Shown one piece after another: positions 9,511 to 18,181 of a stretch of 64,000 nt of DNA; the stretch's first letter is position 1, and each line of letters opens with the position of its first letter. Position numbers and translations under genes: made by a program. This DNA comes from Paraburkholderia ginsengiterrae (lineage in GTDB: Bacteria; Pseudomonadota; Gammaproteobacteria; Burkholderiales; Burkholderiaceae). The stretch lies in assembly GCF_001645125.1 (NCBI RefSeq), contig NZ_LXKA01000382.1:1-64000 (forward strand), in the 5' to 3' direction. The notes beneath the pieces are model-generated. The model did no database searches, was not told the DNA's origin, and saw only the letters and a program-made list of their open reading frames with translations.

Positions 9511-9795
9511 TTAAGGAGCCGAGGCCCCCTGTGGCGGGCGATTGGTGCCTTCATACGGAGATTCGGTCCTGTCTGTCTCGCGTTTGAAAGCGCCCTTATC
9601 GAGTTGCCGCAGCTGTGCGCGATTGGCAGCCTTTGCTGCAGCTCTTTGCTGCTTACGAGCAAGGCGTGCTTGCTTTTTCGACTGCGCAGCCGCATCGGAA
9701 CTTTGTTGTTGTGCATTCACGTGCTCTACTGGCGCGGCCAGAAAAATGCTGAGCAAAGCGGCGCACGTCGTAATTTTCAGTTTATTTAGCGACAT
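9511..9795 (-). CDS. Small secreted basic protein, 94 aa
   Basis: The N-terminus is a clear Sec signal peptide: positive MSLNKLK, a hydrophobic core, and a likely cleavage after VNA before QQQSS. The mature part is about 65 residues, rich in Ala, Lys, Arg and Gln (KKQARLARKQQRAAAK), and probably a single helix, ending in a proline-rich tail. I expect a periplasmic or loosely envelope-associated protein of unknown role; similar short Ala/Lys/Gln-rich exported proteins are common in Burkholderia relatives. No Shine-Dalgarno sequence is obvious before the ATG. It lies downstream of the porin gene on the same strand, with about 130 bases between, so co-transcription is possible. Confidence 0.6.
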   Translation of the reverse strand: MSLNKLKITTCAALLSIFLAAPVEHVNAQQQSSDAAAQSKKQARLARKQQRAAAKAANRAQLRQLDKGAFKRETDRTESPYEGTNRPPQGASAP

Positions 9796-9928
9796 GATTT
9801 AACCCATTTAAAGATTGAGTTGATTAGATGCCTTCACGCACCAACCGTCGTGAGCGAGAATGAAATGTGGATGCTATGTGCTATAGACATCGAAGACGCG
9901 TGATTTGATGTGTTGTAGGATCAATATT

Positions 9929-11014
9929 TCAGAAGAAGTGTCGGACCCCTACCGCAATTGCTACTTGACGGCTGGTTGAGGACGGAGTCAGCGGATACAG
10001 TGCTGCGGATTGAGTTGCTCCAGAAGCGGAAGCCAGACTGGCGGCAACGTACGCATCTGTTCGTTTGGACAAGAATTTATCGAGGAATAAGCTATAGTTT
10101 GATTCGGCACCCGAGCCGATTCCATATCTTCCATACCCCGCCGTGAGCTTCAGGTCCGGCTGAAACGCATAGACGGCGGAAACGGTCGCCCCGCGAATTG
10201 ATTCGTAGTGGCCGAAACCTTCAAATGCGACGTACGTATAGCTGAGTTGGCCAGTCAGGCGATCTGTTACGCGATACGACGTGCTCGCGCCATAGATATT
10301 TTGGGCGTCCACAGCATACGATCGGAAAGGGGCCACCTGCTGGCCAAGGAAACTTTTCATACCCGCAAGAGTCGGCGTGAAGTTGGTACCATTGATTTTC
10401 GTTGCCACCGTTGCGGCGCGGAGTCGGTCGTCAGCATAGGTGATTGAAAAGCTCACGACTCGCCCACGATTGAACAAGTCAGTCGAGCCACCGGGGAGCG
10501 CATACATGGCGGAGAAAGTAAAACCGTGATAAGTCGGGGATCGATAGGTAATCGCGTTGTCGATATAGCCACCGGCCATATGGTCGGCATTCGCGGGGGT
10601 AAAGAAGAATGTAGCGTTATAGGCGGGAGTGTTTCCAAGAAGATAAACGGAATAGTCGAAATGGCGGCCAACTGTTACCGTTCCGTAATCGATTTGAGAA
10701 AGACCCACCCATGAACCCCCGCTAAAGAAACTGTCACTCCTGAACTGTTTTCCGTTGGATAGGTTGAAGTAGCTGGTGAGATCGAAAAGCGCTTTTAATC
10801 CTCCTCCCAGATCCTCCGTGCCTTTGATACCGAAGGCCGTGTTCCAGTGAAAACTGTCAATCATCTGTACAACGTGAGCTCCACCCGCATTGTTCGCGTA
10901 TGCAACGGCTTCGTCGACCACTCCATAGAGTGTTACGCTGGACTGCGCGGCAGCGCCGACGCAGTAGGTGGACATCACGAGAAGCGATAGCAGTTTGCAC
11001 TTCATTCTTTTCAT
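9929..11014 (-). CDS. Gram-negative porin, OmpC-like trimeric porin
   Basis: A 361-residue outer-membrane porin that lets small solutes diffuse across the outer membrane. It has a signal peptide (LLSLLVMSTYCVGAAA) cleaved before QSSVTLYGVVDEAVAYANN, a typical strand-loop pattern (FGIKGTEDLGGGLKALFDL, then WVGLSQIDYGTVTVGRHFD), and the terminal VAIAVGVRHFF, whose last Phe is the outer-membrane insertion signal. The annotated start at 11014 has GGAG directly abutting it. The second in-frame ATG (11003-11005) lies about 8 bases after that GGAG and is the better start, giving MKCKLLSLL. The gene is intact, in contrast to the porin remnant at 1475-1890. Confidence 0.9.
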   Translation of the reverse strand: MKRMKCKLLSLLVMSTYCVGAAAQSSVTLYGVVDEAVAYANNAGGAHVVQMIDSFHWNTAFGIKGTEDLGGGLKALFDLTSYFNLSNGKQFRSDSFFSGGSWVGLSQIDYGTVTVGRHFDYSVYLLGNTPAYNATFFFTPANADHMAGGYIDNAITYRSPTYHGFTFSAMYALPGGSTDLFNRGRVVSFSITYADDRLRAATVATKINGTNFTPTLAGMKSFLGQQVAPFRSYAVDAQNIYGASTSYRVTDRLTGQLSYTYVAFEGFGHYESIRGATVSAVYAFQPDLKLTAGYGRYGIGSGAESNYSLFLDKFLSKRTDAYVAASLASASGATQSAALYPLTPSSTSRQVAIAVGVRHFF

Positions 11015-11593
11015 CTCCAGACTATATCGGTTTTAAAAGTTTCCGCATCGCGCTGCCGCCTTTGGTGACGCGGAGGCACCGTGCCGTCGAAACGTTCACG
11101 GTGCGTACAGCATTCCAATCAGATGGGCCCGTACGCTATTCCCTGACCGCCGGGCGTTCCCCGTTTTAATCAGATGCTCGTTGGGTGTGGCTCGCGCTGT
11201 GGTATCGCGAAGGTATGGCGGCATTTTTCTCGCCACAACCGAAAAATTTGCACACATTGCGTTCGTGAAACTGATGCATGGAGTTGGGGAGGTGTTGCGA
11301 AACGCAACGTCGATCTGATTCGGAATCGTCGAAGGGAATCTGGTGGGGGTTCACACGTAGTGTCAATACACCGACGCCGATCGTGTGAATGAAACTCATG
11401 TGTGACACCCGAAGAAATCGGTTGTCGGCGGTCTTTCCACGTCTTAGGTTTGTCGGATTTCGGGCTCAGAGCTTGGGTGCATGAGCGGGCGAGCGGAATA
11501 ATCCCGCAAGCGGGTGAGTGCGCGTGCGCTGGTATCGCATCGCCGGCGACCTTACCATTTTCTATCTGGTTTTCTTTGGAATAGGTACGCGCG
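11015..11593. other. Upstream region of the porin, no gene recognised
   Basis: About 580 bases between the porin gene and a decayed small membrane ORF. It must hold the porin promoter, but I could not pick a convincing -35/-10 pair. The short ORFs here look like noise. Confidence 0.35.
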
Positions 11594-11845
11594 ATGGACG
11601 GAACAATTGATCTGGTGACTATAGGACGGAAGCGTGCCCACGTGGAGCTATCCCGAGGATAGTGGCTTCTTCTGCTTGCAACTGTGGGTGCTGCAGTGTG
11701 TGGAAATGTTGTGTTCGCACTTGGCTTTGATTACCTCCGCACATACACATGGCCTCTTGTCGACGCGGTTGTGGCACTGATCGGCGTGTGGGTGCTTCGT
11801 GGCTTGATGCCGCGCTTCAATCACGGGCGTTCGGAGGGGCAGTAA
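11594..11845 (+). pseudogene. Possible small two-helix membrane protein with an internal amber stop
   Basis: From an ATG at 11594 the frame runs 22 codons to a TAG at 11660-11662. It then stays open for 61 codons to a TAA at 11843. The open part encodes two hydrophobic stretches (LLLLATVGAAVCGNVVFAL and TWPLVDAVVALIGVWVLRG) and a short polar tail, plausible for a small inner-membrane protein. Either the gene is broken by the TAG, or a non-ATG start after it is used (a GTG lies near 11684). No family is recognised. Confidence 0.3.
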
Positions 11846-12060
11846 CAGGGCCGACGAGGGGCACGGTTGGCCTGGCGGATCCGTGCCTCAATAGATTATC
11901 GTCGTCCTGATGGCAGTAAACTCTCCCGGCCATTCATGAGAAGCGCACGCCACAGTGGTCCGAAAAGCGGTTTTGCTGTCACGCAACAATCTCGCCCGAA
12001 GTTGTCGCTAGAATTCTTTCATGTCGCGGAACAACGCGCGACGACAACGGAGAAAATTCC

Positions 12061-12291
12061 ATGCGATGCCAAATCATCAAACAAATCATTCTCGCGACAT
12101 CGATCGCGGCTGCGCTCACGGCGTGTTCTGCTACGGGTTCCCCGGTTTCTGCGTTGACAGACGCTGGCGGAGTGCCGTCGGCATCGACTCAGTCAGGTCG
12201 TTCGCGTCCCGTGGATTCTGAATACGGTTGTGCCTGGGTCCCAAGGGAACAGGCTTCGACTTACTACGGTTGCGCATGGATTCCACGGTAG
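12061..12291 (+). CDS. Small lipoprotein, duplicate A
   Basis: A 76-residue predicted lipoprotein. The lipobox is LTAC (after a short signal KQIILATSIAAA), so Cys22 should be lipidated. The mature part is Ser/Ala/Thr-rich and ends with two related blocks, EYGCAWVPRE and YYGCAWIPR, each with one cysteine, a small internal repeat. It is paralogous to the gene at 12593-12832, about 532 bases downstream. ACGGAG before the ATG is a reasonable ribosome site. The function is unknown; small Burkholderia lipoproteins of this size often lie in the outer-membrane inner leaflet. Confidence 0.65.
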   Translation: MRCQIIKQIILATSIAAALTACSATGSPVSALTDAGGVPSASTQSGRSRPVDSEYGCAWVPREQASTYYGCAWIPR

Positions 12292-12304
12292 GTCGTTCGC
12301 GAAG

Positions 12305-12482
12305 TTAGTCGCGGCCGTCAGATGGGTCACGCAGGGCGTCGCTGTTGGTGGTTACAAAGAAACGTACTTTCGCTGGTTCCTGTCGGCTCGCAGTAAATGC
12401 GTAGACGGGGGTGGGGCCTGGTTGCCAGGCGGGCAAGATACGCACTAGTGAGCCAGACTCGACCTCCGGGTGAACCGTGGCG
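12305..12482 (-). pseudogene. LysR regulator C-terminal fragment, product of the tandem duplication
   Basis: Read on the minus strand, this gives HPEVESGSLVRILPAWQPG, then TPVYAFTASRQEPAKV and finally DALRDPSDGRD before a stop. It corresponds residue for residue to the last 58 or so codons of the intact LysR gene at 12847-13743. No start or DNA-binding domain is present. Most of the differences from the intact copy are conservative or at third codon positions, so the duplication is not recent. Confidence 0.75.
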
Positions 12483-12496
12483 TCGGAGTGGGCTGC

Positions 12497-13026
12497 AAAG
12501 CGGGTTTGCTGTCGCGCAACAATCTAGCCCGAAGTTACCGCTAGAATTTTCTCATGTCGCGAAACAAGGAGCGACGACAACGGAGAAACTCCATGCGGTT
12601 CCAAATCTTTAAACATATTATTCTCGCGACCTCGATCACGGCTGCGCTAACGGCGTGTTCTGCGACGAGCTCGCGGGTTTCTGCGGCGACAGACGCTGGC
12701 GGAGTGTCGTCCGCATCGACTCAGTCGGGCCGTTCGAGCCATTCGCACTCCGTGGATTCGGAATACGGTTGTGCCTGGGCATCAAGCGAACAGGCTGCGA
12801 CTTACGACGGTTGCGCATTCGTTCCACGGTAGATCGTTCTGCGAAGTTAGTCGCGGCCGTCAGATGGGGTGCGCAGGGCGTCGCTGATGGTGGCGACAAA
12901 GAGACATACTTTCGCCGGCTCCTGTCGGCTCGCAGTAAATGCGTAGACGGGGGTGGGGCCTAGTTGCCAGCCAGGCAAGATACGCACTAGTGATCCAGAA
13001 TCGACTTCCGGGCTAACCATGGCTTC
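12497..13026 (+). repeat. Tandem duplication, copy B
   Basis: The second copy of the unit described at 11964-12483. It contains the second lipoprotein gene and, antisense, the true 3' end of the LysR gene. The copies differ by point changes and by about 10 bases of indel inside the lipoprotein gene (extra SSHSHS-like codons in copy B). Confidence 0.8.
12593..12832 (+). CDS. Small lipoprotein, duplicate B
   Basis: A 79-residue paralogue of the lipoprotein at 12061, again with a signal peptide ending in LTAC and a C-terminal pair of cysteine blocks (EYGCAWASSE and YDGCAFVPR). The ATG at 12593 is chosen over the upstream in-frame ATG at 12554 because it matches the start of copy A and follows CGGAGAA. 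Copy B has a Ser/His insertion (SSHSHS). The gene is convergent with the LysR gene, whose stop lies 14 bases away. Confidence 0.65.
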   Translation: MRFQIFKHIILATSITAALTACSATSSRVSAATDAGGVSSASTQSGRSSHSHSVDSEYGCAWASSEQAATYDGCAFVPR

Positions 13027-13743
13027 TGCAAACACGGAAATTCCTACGCCTCGCTGGACAAGCCGACGCAGAAGCCCAACGTTGTTCGCAACCACCCGTC
13101 CGGTAGGTTTCAGTGTGAAGCGATCGTCGACTTTATGTGCTTCCCAGTGTTCTACAGCGGCATCAACAAGCCCTATGCAGAAAGAAGGGTCAAGGTCCGC
13201 CGGTCCTGTGATGCCGGAGAGTTTCGCTGCTATTTCGGGACTCGCATAGAAGTAGCGCGAGAGAGTGGCCAATTTGCGTCCAATCAGGCGGCTGTCGGGA
13301 GGGTTTCCGATTCTAATCGAGACATCAAAAGAGCCAGCGACCATATCGACCGGTTCGGAGGTCAGGTGGAGATGCAGGCGCACGCGGGGATATCTCGCCA
13401 GGAAGCGCGCAATCGGCAGGTCAAGAAAGGTAGTAGAAAAGTCGACAGGAAGCGCCACGCGGAGCACGCCCGATGGTGTTGCCGCAGCTGCTCCGAGTGA
13501 CTCGTGCGCAGACTGTGCTTGCGCGACCAGTTCGCGGCATGTTTCGTAGTAGGTCGTACCTAGTTCAGTGAGTTCGACGGTACGTGTACTACGATTCAAC
13601 AACCTAACGCCGATAGTATCCTCAAGCCGGCCAATGCGTCTCGACAGCGTGGATACGGGCATATCGAGCACGGAGGCTGCGCGCGTGAAGCTACGTGCAT
13701 TTGCGACTTCCACGAAAAGATGCATATCCTCAAGCAGGCTCAT
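12847..13743 (-). CDS. LysR-family transcriptional regulator
   Basis: A 298-residue regulator. The N-terminal winged helix-turn-helix spans about 1-60 (FTRAASVLDMPVSTLSRRIG) and is followed by a substrate-binding domain of the CrgA-like subgroup (RVALPVDFSTTFL, then SRLIGRKLATLSRYFYASP). It binds DNA as a tetramer and responds to a small ligand, not identifiable here. It starts 9 bases after the stop of the chemoreceptor gene, so the two form a likely operon. Its last 58 codons are duplicated downstream in copy A of the tandem repeat. Confidence 0.88.
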   Translation of the reverse strand: MSLLEDMHLFVEVANARSFTRAASVLDMPVSTLSRRIGRLEDTIGVRLLNRSTRTVELTELGTTYYETCRELVAQAQSAHESLGAAAATPSGVLRVALPVDFSTTFLDLPIARFLARYPRVRLHLHLTSEPVDMVAGSFDVSIRIGNPPDSRLIGRKLATLSRYFYASPEIAAKLSGITGPADLDPSFCIGLVDAAVEHWEAHKVDDRFTLKPTGRVVANNVGLLRRLVQRGVGISVFAEAMVSPEVDSGSLVRILPGWQLGPTPVYAFTASRQEPAKVCLFVATISDALRTPSDGRD

Positions 13744-13752
13744 CTCGAGGCT

Positions 13753-15294
13753 CTAGCGAAAGACAGCTAGCGTTAATTCCAGCTGTCTTGCCTGGCTCGC
13801 AATGGAAGCGGTTGCGGCCGAACTCTGCTCCACGAGGGCAGCGTTCTGCTGCGTCATTTCGTCAATGCCTCCAAGAGCCCGATGAATGTCATCGAGCGCA
13901 TTGCATTGCAGCTGTGAACGTGAAGAAATCTTTCGAACAATCGCATCTACAGCGGAGATTGCTTCTCCGAGCTTGGCGATCGACCGAGCTGCCTGGTCCA
14001 CGGTCCTCGACCCGGCGTGGGTTCGGGCAAGTGATCCATCTATCAACCCCTTTATCTTTGAGGTCGCCTCTTTGACGCGATTGGCTAACGACCGCACCTC
14101 GTTTGCCACAACCGCAAATCCCCGTCCCTGTTCACCCGCGCGCGCGGCCTCAACGGCAGCGTTGAGAGCAAGCAGGTTAATTTGTGCGGCTATCGACTCG
14201 ATGGTAGACATCACGTCCGACATCGCGCGCGCACCCTGGACAATGTCTGTCATGCACTCGACCACAGCTTCAACCGCTTCAGTGCCCTGCTTTGCAGCGC
14301 CATTCGCAGATTCCGCATAACGTTCCGCCTCTAGTGTGTCTGACGTTGCGTCGAAAACAGATTGCCGTAGCTCACCGGTGCGCTCTGTGATCTCAGTTGT
14401 CGAAGATGCCTGCGCTTCCGTCCGGCCGGCCAAATCATCATTACCAGCAGATAGTTCTGATGTTGCAACCGTCATGGCACTCACGCCGATGCGCACCCCA
14501 CCTATCATGGATACGAGGCTTTCACGGGTGAGATTAATGGCCCGAGACAGATCACGGATAGCGCCCTTCGATTCGACCGCCGTACGAGCGCCGGTTTCTC
14601 CAGACGAGAGTAGGTGAAGACTGTCAGTCAACGATGCTAGTGGTGCACTTACCGCACGTGCGAGAACTGCTTTGGAGAAAACGGCGGCAAGAATTGATGC
14701 TGTCAGTCCGGCGCTCGCATACAGGTAGCGCGGCATACCACAAGACGGGACACTTAGAATTGCCAATATGACGATCCAAAGTGGAGCCGCGCAGATCAGC
14801 AGTATCAGCCAAATCATAGGGTCTGCCCGTAGCAGATTGAGAGGGAAGGCCAGCCCCACAAATCCCATGCGCCCCGCCCGCAGACCAAAAAGCCAAGAAT
14901 ATCTGGACAGCAAGCGGTATTGACGTTCGCTTTTCCTGGCTTCGGATGGTGATGCATAAGTCCGGACTGCAGTTGAGCCCGTTATTTTGCCGTTCTCGAT
15001 CCATGGTGAGATGCTGGTATACGCCCAGAATGATGATCCATCACAACGACGTATAGGCAGTGCTCCCTCCCAACGACTGCCGCCCATCACGGTCTTGATG
15101 ATATCTTTGCCGACGGCAGGCGGAGTGCCCCCAGTTAGGTATCTGGCTACCGGGGACCCAATAACGTCTTCCAATGAGTAGCCGGTGGCATTTGCGAAAG
15201 CCTGGTTAGCGTAAGTGATTTCCGAACTGTTCGTTCGGGTGATCATGTATGTAGCTCGCTCGAGCGGCTTTCGCAGGTCTTGTTTTTCATACAT
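13753..15294 (-). CDS. PAS-containing methyl-accepting chemotaxis protein (Aer-like)
   Basis: A 513-residue chemoreceptor. The N-terminus is a cytosolic PAS domain (about 10-115: ITYANQAFANATGYSLEDVI and the later RWEGALPIRRCDGSSFWAY), as in Aer-type energy or redox sensors. Hydrophobic segments lie at about 160-182 and 188-207. They are followed by a linker and the cytosolic signalling domain with the hairpin EQGRGFAVVANEVRSLANRV near residue 390. No periplasmic sensory domain is present, so sensing is probably intracellular. Coupling to CheA/CheW is expected from the family. It is followed closely by the LysR gene and sits divergently upstream of the lower-pathway operon, suggesting a role in moving toward the compound that is degraded. 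Confidence 0.88.
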   Translation of the reverse strand: MYEKQDLRKPLERATYMITRTNSSEITYANQAFANATGYSLEDVIGSPVARYLTGGTPPAVGKDIIKTVMGGSRWEGALPIRRCDGSSFWAYTSISPWIENGKITGSTAVRTYASPSEARKSERQYRLLSRYSWLFGLRAGRMGFVGLAFPLNLLRADPMIWLILLICAAPLWIVILAILSVPSCGMPRYLYASAGLTASILAAVFSKAVLARAVSAPLASLTDSLHLLSSGETGARTAVESKGAIRDLSRAINLTRESLVSMIGGVRIGVSAMTVATSELSAGNDDLAGRTEAQASSTTEITERTGELRQSVFDATSDTLEAERYAESANGAAKQGTEAVEAVVECMTDIVQGARAMSDVMSTIESIAAQINLLALNAAVEAARAGEQGRGFAVVANEVRSLANRVKEATSKIKGLIDGSLARTHAGSRTVDQAARSIAKLGEAISAVDAIVRKISSRSQLQCNALDDIHRALGGIDEMTQQNAALVEQSSAATASIASQARQLELTLAVFR

Positions 15295-15529
15295 TAGTGT
15301 CAGGTTCCTTTCCGGCTTGATGTCTTCCAGCGCATCCCAGATTCGCCCTACTTTCTACTCCCTGATTGTTGTCCCGACCAACGATTCAAAATATGCAAAG
15401 GTGAGAAAATTTATCCGTTGTCAACGCTCCGCATTGCTGATAGCAAGCGTCGCCTATTCAATGCTCGTCACGCATGACTCTCGCTGCGGTATGGACGGCG
15501 AATAAACACTGCATCGATGGTTGCGTATC

Positions 15530-15546
15530 TGCATACAGTACACAAT
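15530..15546 (+). promoter_or_regulatory. Predicted GntR operator, site A (lower-pathway operon)
   Basis: TGCATACAGTACACAAT differs by one base from the core of the near-palindromic site before the Rieske oxygenase operon. It ends about 50 bases upstream of the hydratase start codon. The half-sites flank a central AC-A-GTA, as is usual for FadR-type GntR operators. This is inferred from recurrence only. Confidence 0.6.
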
Positions 15547-15597
15547 ACTTAGGTTTTGCTCTTCGAAAGCTATGCTTACTTCGTTGCGGGGGAACCT

Positions 15598-16377
15598 ATG
15601 AATGTCACTGACACTGAGCTTGATCTGGCTGCCAGGCTTCGCGCTGCCTGCACCGCAGGACCTATCGCGCCGTTCGCATCAGATCACGGGATCGACATCG
15701 AAGGTGCGTACCGAATCCAGAATATCAATACCGAGCACGCAATTCACGCGCAAGGGCGCGTAATTGTCGGACGCAAGATAGGACTGACTTCTCCTGCTGT
15801 ACAGGCGCAACTTGGCGTTGATCAGCCGGACTTTGGGATACTTTTTTCTGATATGGCCGTACCTCACGGAGCGTCTACTTCGACCAAAGGGTTGGTGCAA
15901 CCCAGAATTGAAGCGGAAATCGCATTCGGGATGAGGTGCGACATTGAGGATCCTGACATCACTGAGGCGCAGTTGGTAAAAAGCATCGACTGGGTGGCTG
16001 CGGCACTCGAGATCGTGGACTCCCGGATTGCCGAATGGCGTATCGGTATCGTTGAGACTATTGCAGATAACGCATCGTCGGGAAGATTCGTAGTCGGTGA
16101 GAAGCAGTCGATGTTGCCGAGCACGGATGTAGTGAGCTGTTTGATGACGCTGTGGCGCGACGGGGAAATTGTGTCCCAAGGAACAGGCAAAGACTGTCTT
16201 GGAAGCCCGCTCGTCTCCACACTGTGGCTTGCCAGGAAAATGATTGAGGTGGGCAGACCGTTGCGCGCTGGAGAGATCGTCCTGAGTGGTGCTCTCGGGC
16301 CGATGGTCAGTGTAAAGGCTGGGGAAACTTATTCGGCCTCAATCGCCGGTATCGGCGTGGTCCAGGTGGGATTCTAG
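15598..16377 (+). CDS. mhpD: 2-keto-4-pentenoate (2-hydroxypenta-2,4-dienoate) hydratase
   Basis: A 259-residue cytosolic enzyme of the MhpD/DmpE/CarD type. It adds water to 2-hydroxypenta-2,4-dienoate, giving 4-hydroxy-2-oxovalerate, the first common step after meta-cleavage and hydrolysis. Family stretches are VGRKIGLTSPAVQAQLGVDQPDFG, interrupted here for length at PAVQ, then PRIEAEIAFGM with the metal-binding acidic residues, and EIVDSRI. The ATG at 15598 follows GGGGGA and gives the normal length; an upstream in-frame ATG at 15556 has no ribosome site. It heads the operon with hydrolase, acetaldehyde dehydrogenase, aldolase and GntR, behind operator site A. Confidence 0.9.
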   Translation: MNVTDTELDLAARLRAACTAGPIAPFASDHGIDIEGAYRIQNINTEHAIHAQGRVIVGRKIGLTSPAVQAQLGVDQPDFGILFSDMAVPHGASTSTKGLVQPRIEAEIAFGMRCDIEDPDITEAQLVKSIDWVAAALEIVDSRIAEWRIGIVETIADNASSGRFVVGEKQSMLPSTDVVSCLMTLWRDGEIVSQGTGKDCLGSPLVSTLWLARKMIEVGRPLRAGEIVLSGALGPMVSVKAGETYSASIAGIGVVQVGF

Positions 16378-16472
16378 AGCGTCGCGTTTCTGGGCATACC
16401 TGGAAAGTGCGAATGTCTCCATTTGTTCGAAAACTGACGCAAAGACTGATGAAGAGATAAAGAGGATAGACG

Positions 16473-17243
16473 GTGCCTTACATAGAACGCGGGAGTACGC
16501 AGCTTTACTACGAGATTCATGGCTCAGGGCCGCCAGTGGTTATGCTGCACGGCGTTGGCGGAAATCACGCCAGCTGGTTTTATCAGATTGCGGCGTGGCG
16601 AAACCAATTTCAGATGGTTCTCGTTGATGCAAGAGGCTTTGGGAATTCTTCTGATCCTGAACGACTGGGTCGCTCTGCATTCACTGAAGATCTGGTCGCT
16701 CTTCTAGACGATCTCGATTTGGACACTGTGTCACTGATCGGGCAGTCGATGGGCGGCGGTACGGCGATCGACTTCGCATGTCAATTTCCCAATCGTGTCT
16801 CGTCACTTGTAATTGCCGATTCGCTGGTCGGGCTCGAGTTGCCGCGTCGCCTGGCCGATCAGATGCAGATCGTACAACAGCGGACCAGCGGACTGGACCA
16901 GTTGGGGCGTGTACTGGGACGTTCTTTTATTGTACGTGAGTCCGCAATGGCGACGCTGTATCTACAGATCGCTGGCTTTAACCAGTACACAGTCAAGACG
17001 CTGGTTGGAGAGCAAAAGACTCATACGCCAGAAGAGCTTGCCCGTAGCGACGTCCGTATCGCATTTCTTGTGGGCGAGGAGGATGTCCTCTTCCCACCGG
17101 AGATCGTTTCGGAGGTCGTGGCCATGGTTCCGGGGGCAACGTTCTATCGATTGCCGGCGACGGGGCATTCCGCGTACTTCGAGGCACCTGACGCATTCAA
17201 TTCAACGATAGGAAACTGGCTGCAGGAGGCGCAGGAAACATGA
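16473..17243 (+). CDS. Alpha/beta hydrolase, probable meta-cleavage product or enol-lactone hydrolase
   Basis: A 256-residue alpha/beta hydrolase. The nucleophile is Ser92 in GQSMGGG, the oxyanion region is MLHGVGG, and the catalytic His lies in [11 protein letters not shown]. It is shorter than the typical BphD/CarC carbon-carbon hydrolases and resembles 3-oxoadipate enol-lactone hydrolase-like proteins. The operon position, between the hydratase and the acylating aldehyde dehydrogenase, still favours cleavage of a ring-fission product. The GTG start at 16473 has AGAGGATAG just upstream. The stop overlaps the next start (ATGA at 17240-17243), indicating translational coupling. The precise substrate is unresolved, because a second hydrolase of this fold is encoded at 31299. 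Confidence 0.82.
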   Translation: MPYIERGSTQLYYEIHGSGPPVVMLHGVGGNHASWFYQIAAWRNQFQMVLVDARGFGNSSDPERLGRSAFTEDLVALLDDLDLDTVSLIGQSMGGGTAIDFACQFPNRVSSLVIADSLVGLELPRRLADQMQIVQQRTSGLDQLGRVLGRSFIVRESAMATLYLQIAGFNQYTVKTLVGEQKTHTPEELARSDVRIAFLVGEEDVLFPPEIVSEVVAMVPGATFYRLPATGHSAYFEAPDAFNSTIGNWLQEAQET

Positions 17244-18181
17244 CTAATTCAACGGGAAAAGTGCGGGCGGCAATCATTGGATCAGGGAATATCGGTAGCG
17301 ACCTGATGATGAAAATCCTGCGATATGGTAAGAACGTCGAGATCGGGGCAATGGTAGGCATCGACGCAGGCTCCGACGGTCTCGCTCGGGCTTCGAGGCT
17401 CGGGGTGCCAAATACGGCAAACGGTATCGACGGCCTGCTGACGATACCTGGCTTCAGTGGCATTCGTATCGCGTTTGACGCCACCTCCGCAGGCGCACAT
17501 GCACACCATGATCGAGTGCTGAGTGCGCATGGCGTTAGAGTCATAGACCTCACACCTGCGGCACTTGGGCCGTTTGTTGTCCCCGCCGTCAACATCGAAA
17601 AACACTTCGATGCACCCAATATCAATATGGTGACATGTGGCGGTCAGGCAACCATTCCGGTTGTTGCAGCGATATCCGAGGTCACGAAGGTTCACTACGC
17701 GGAAATCGTGGCATCAATCTCAAGCCGATCGGCTGGCCCTGGCACTCGCGCGAACATTGACGAGTTTACCGAAACGACATCGAAGGCACTGGAAACCGTT
17801 GGCGGGGCAACCCGTGGGAAAGCCATCATTATCCTCAATCCGGCTGAGCCCCCAATGATCATGCGCGACACCGTCTACACGCTGTCCGAGCCTGCAGACG
17901 TTGGGAAGATCGAGCAGGCGGTGGAAGCCATGGTCGAGCGTGTGCAGCGATATGTGCCGGGGTACCGACTCAAGCAACGCATTCAGTTCGACGACGTTTC
18001 TTCACTCCCGGGACAAGGGGCCGGAGCGGCCGCCCTCAAGACCACCGTCTTTCTGGAAGTGGAGGGGGCGGGCCATTACCTGCCGTCGTACGCAGGCAAT
18101 CTGGATATCATGACTTCAGCTGCGCTTGCATGCGCGGAACGCATTGCCGTCGAAATTCGGGGAGAGCGACATGACCACTAG
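17240..18181 (+). CDS. mhpF: Acetaldehyde dehydrogenase (acylating)
   Basis: A 313-residue NAD-dependent enzyme that oxidises acetaldehyde with CoA to acetyl-CoA (EC 1.2.1.10). It forms a channelling complex with 4-hydroxy-2-oxovalerate aldolase. Visible features are the N-terminal Rossmann motif [12 protein letters not shown], the catalytic Cys133 in [11 protein letters not shown], and [17 protein letters not shown]. The length matches DmpF/BphJ/MhpF. The start overlaps the hydrolase stop by 4 bases, and its end overlaps the start of the aldolase gene by 11 bases, as in other meta-pathway operons. All key residues are present. Confidence 0.95.
   Translation: MTNSTGKVRAAIIGSGNIGSDLMMKILRYGKNVEIGAMVGIDAGSDGLARASRLGVPNTANGIDGLLTIPGFSGIRIAFDATSAGAHAHHDRVLSAHGVRVIDLTPAALGPFVVPAVNIEKHFDAPNINMVTCGGQATIPVVAAISEVTKVHYAEIVASISSRSAGPGTRANIDEFTETTSKALETVGGATRGKAIIILNPAEPPMIMRDTVYTLSEPADVGKIEQAVEAMVERVQRYVPGYRLKQRIQFDDVSSLPGQGAGAAALKTTVFLEVEGAGHYLPSYAGNLDIMTSAALACAERIAVEIRGERHDH

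Larger units (their letters stand above)
11964..12483 (+). repeat. Tandem duplication, copy A
   Basis: This stretch of about 520 bases is matched by 12497-13026 immediately downstream, with an offset of about 532-542 bases. Shared blocks include the upstream leader (GCAACAATCT then GCCCGAAGTT), the small lipoprotein gene and, on the opposite strand, the 3' end of the LysR gene. Copy A therefore carries only the LysR tail. Confidence 0.8.
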
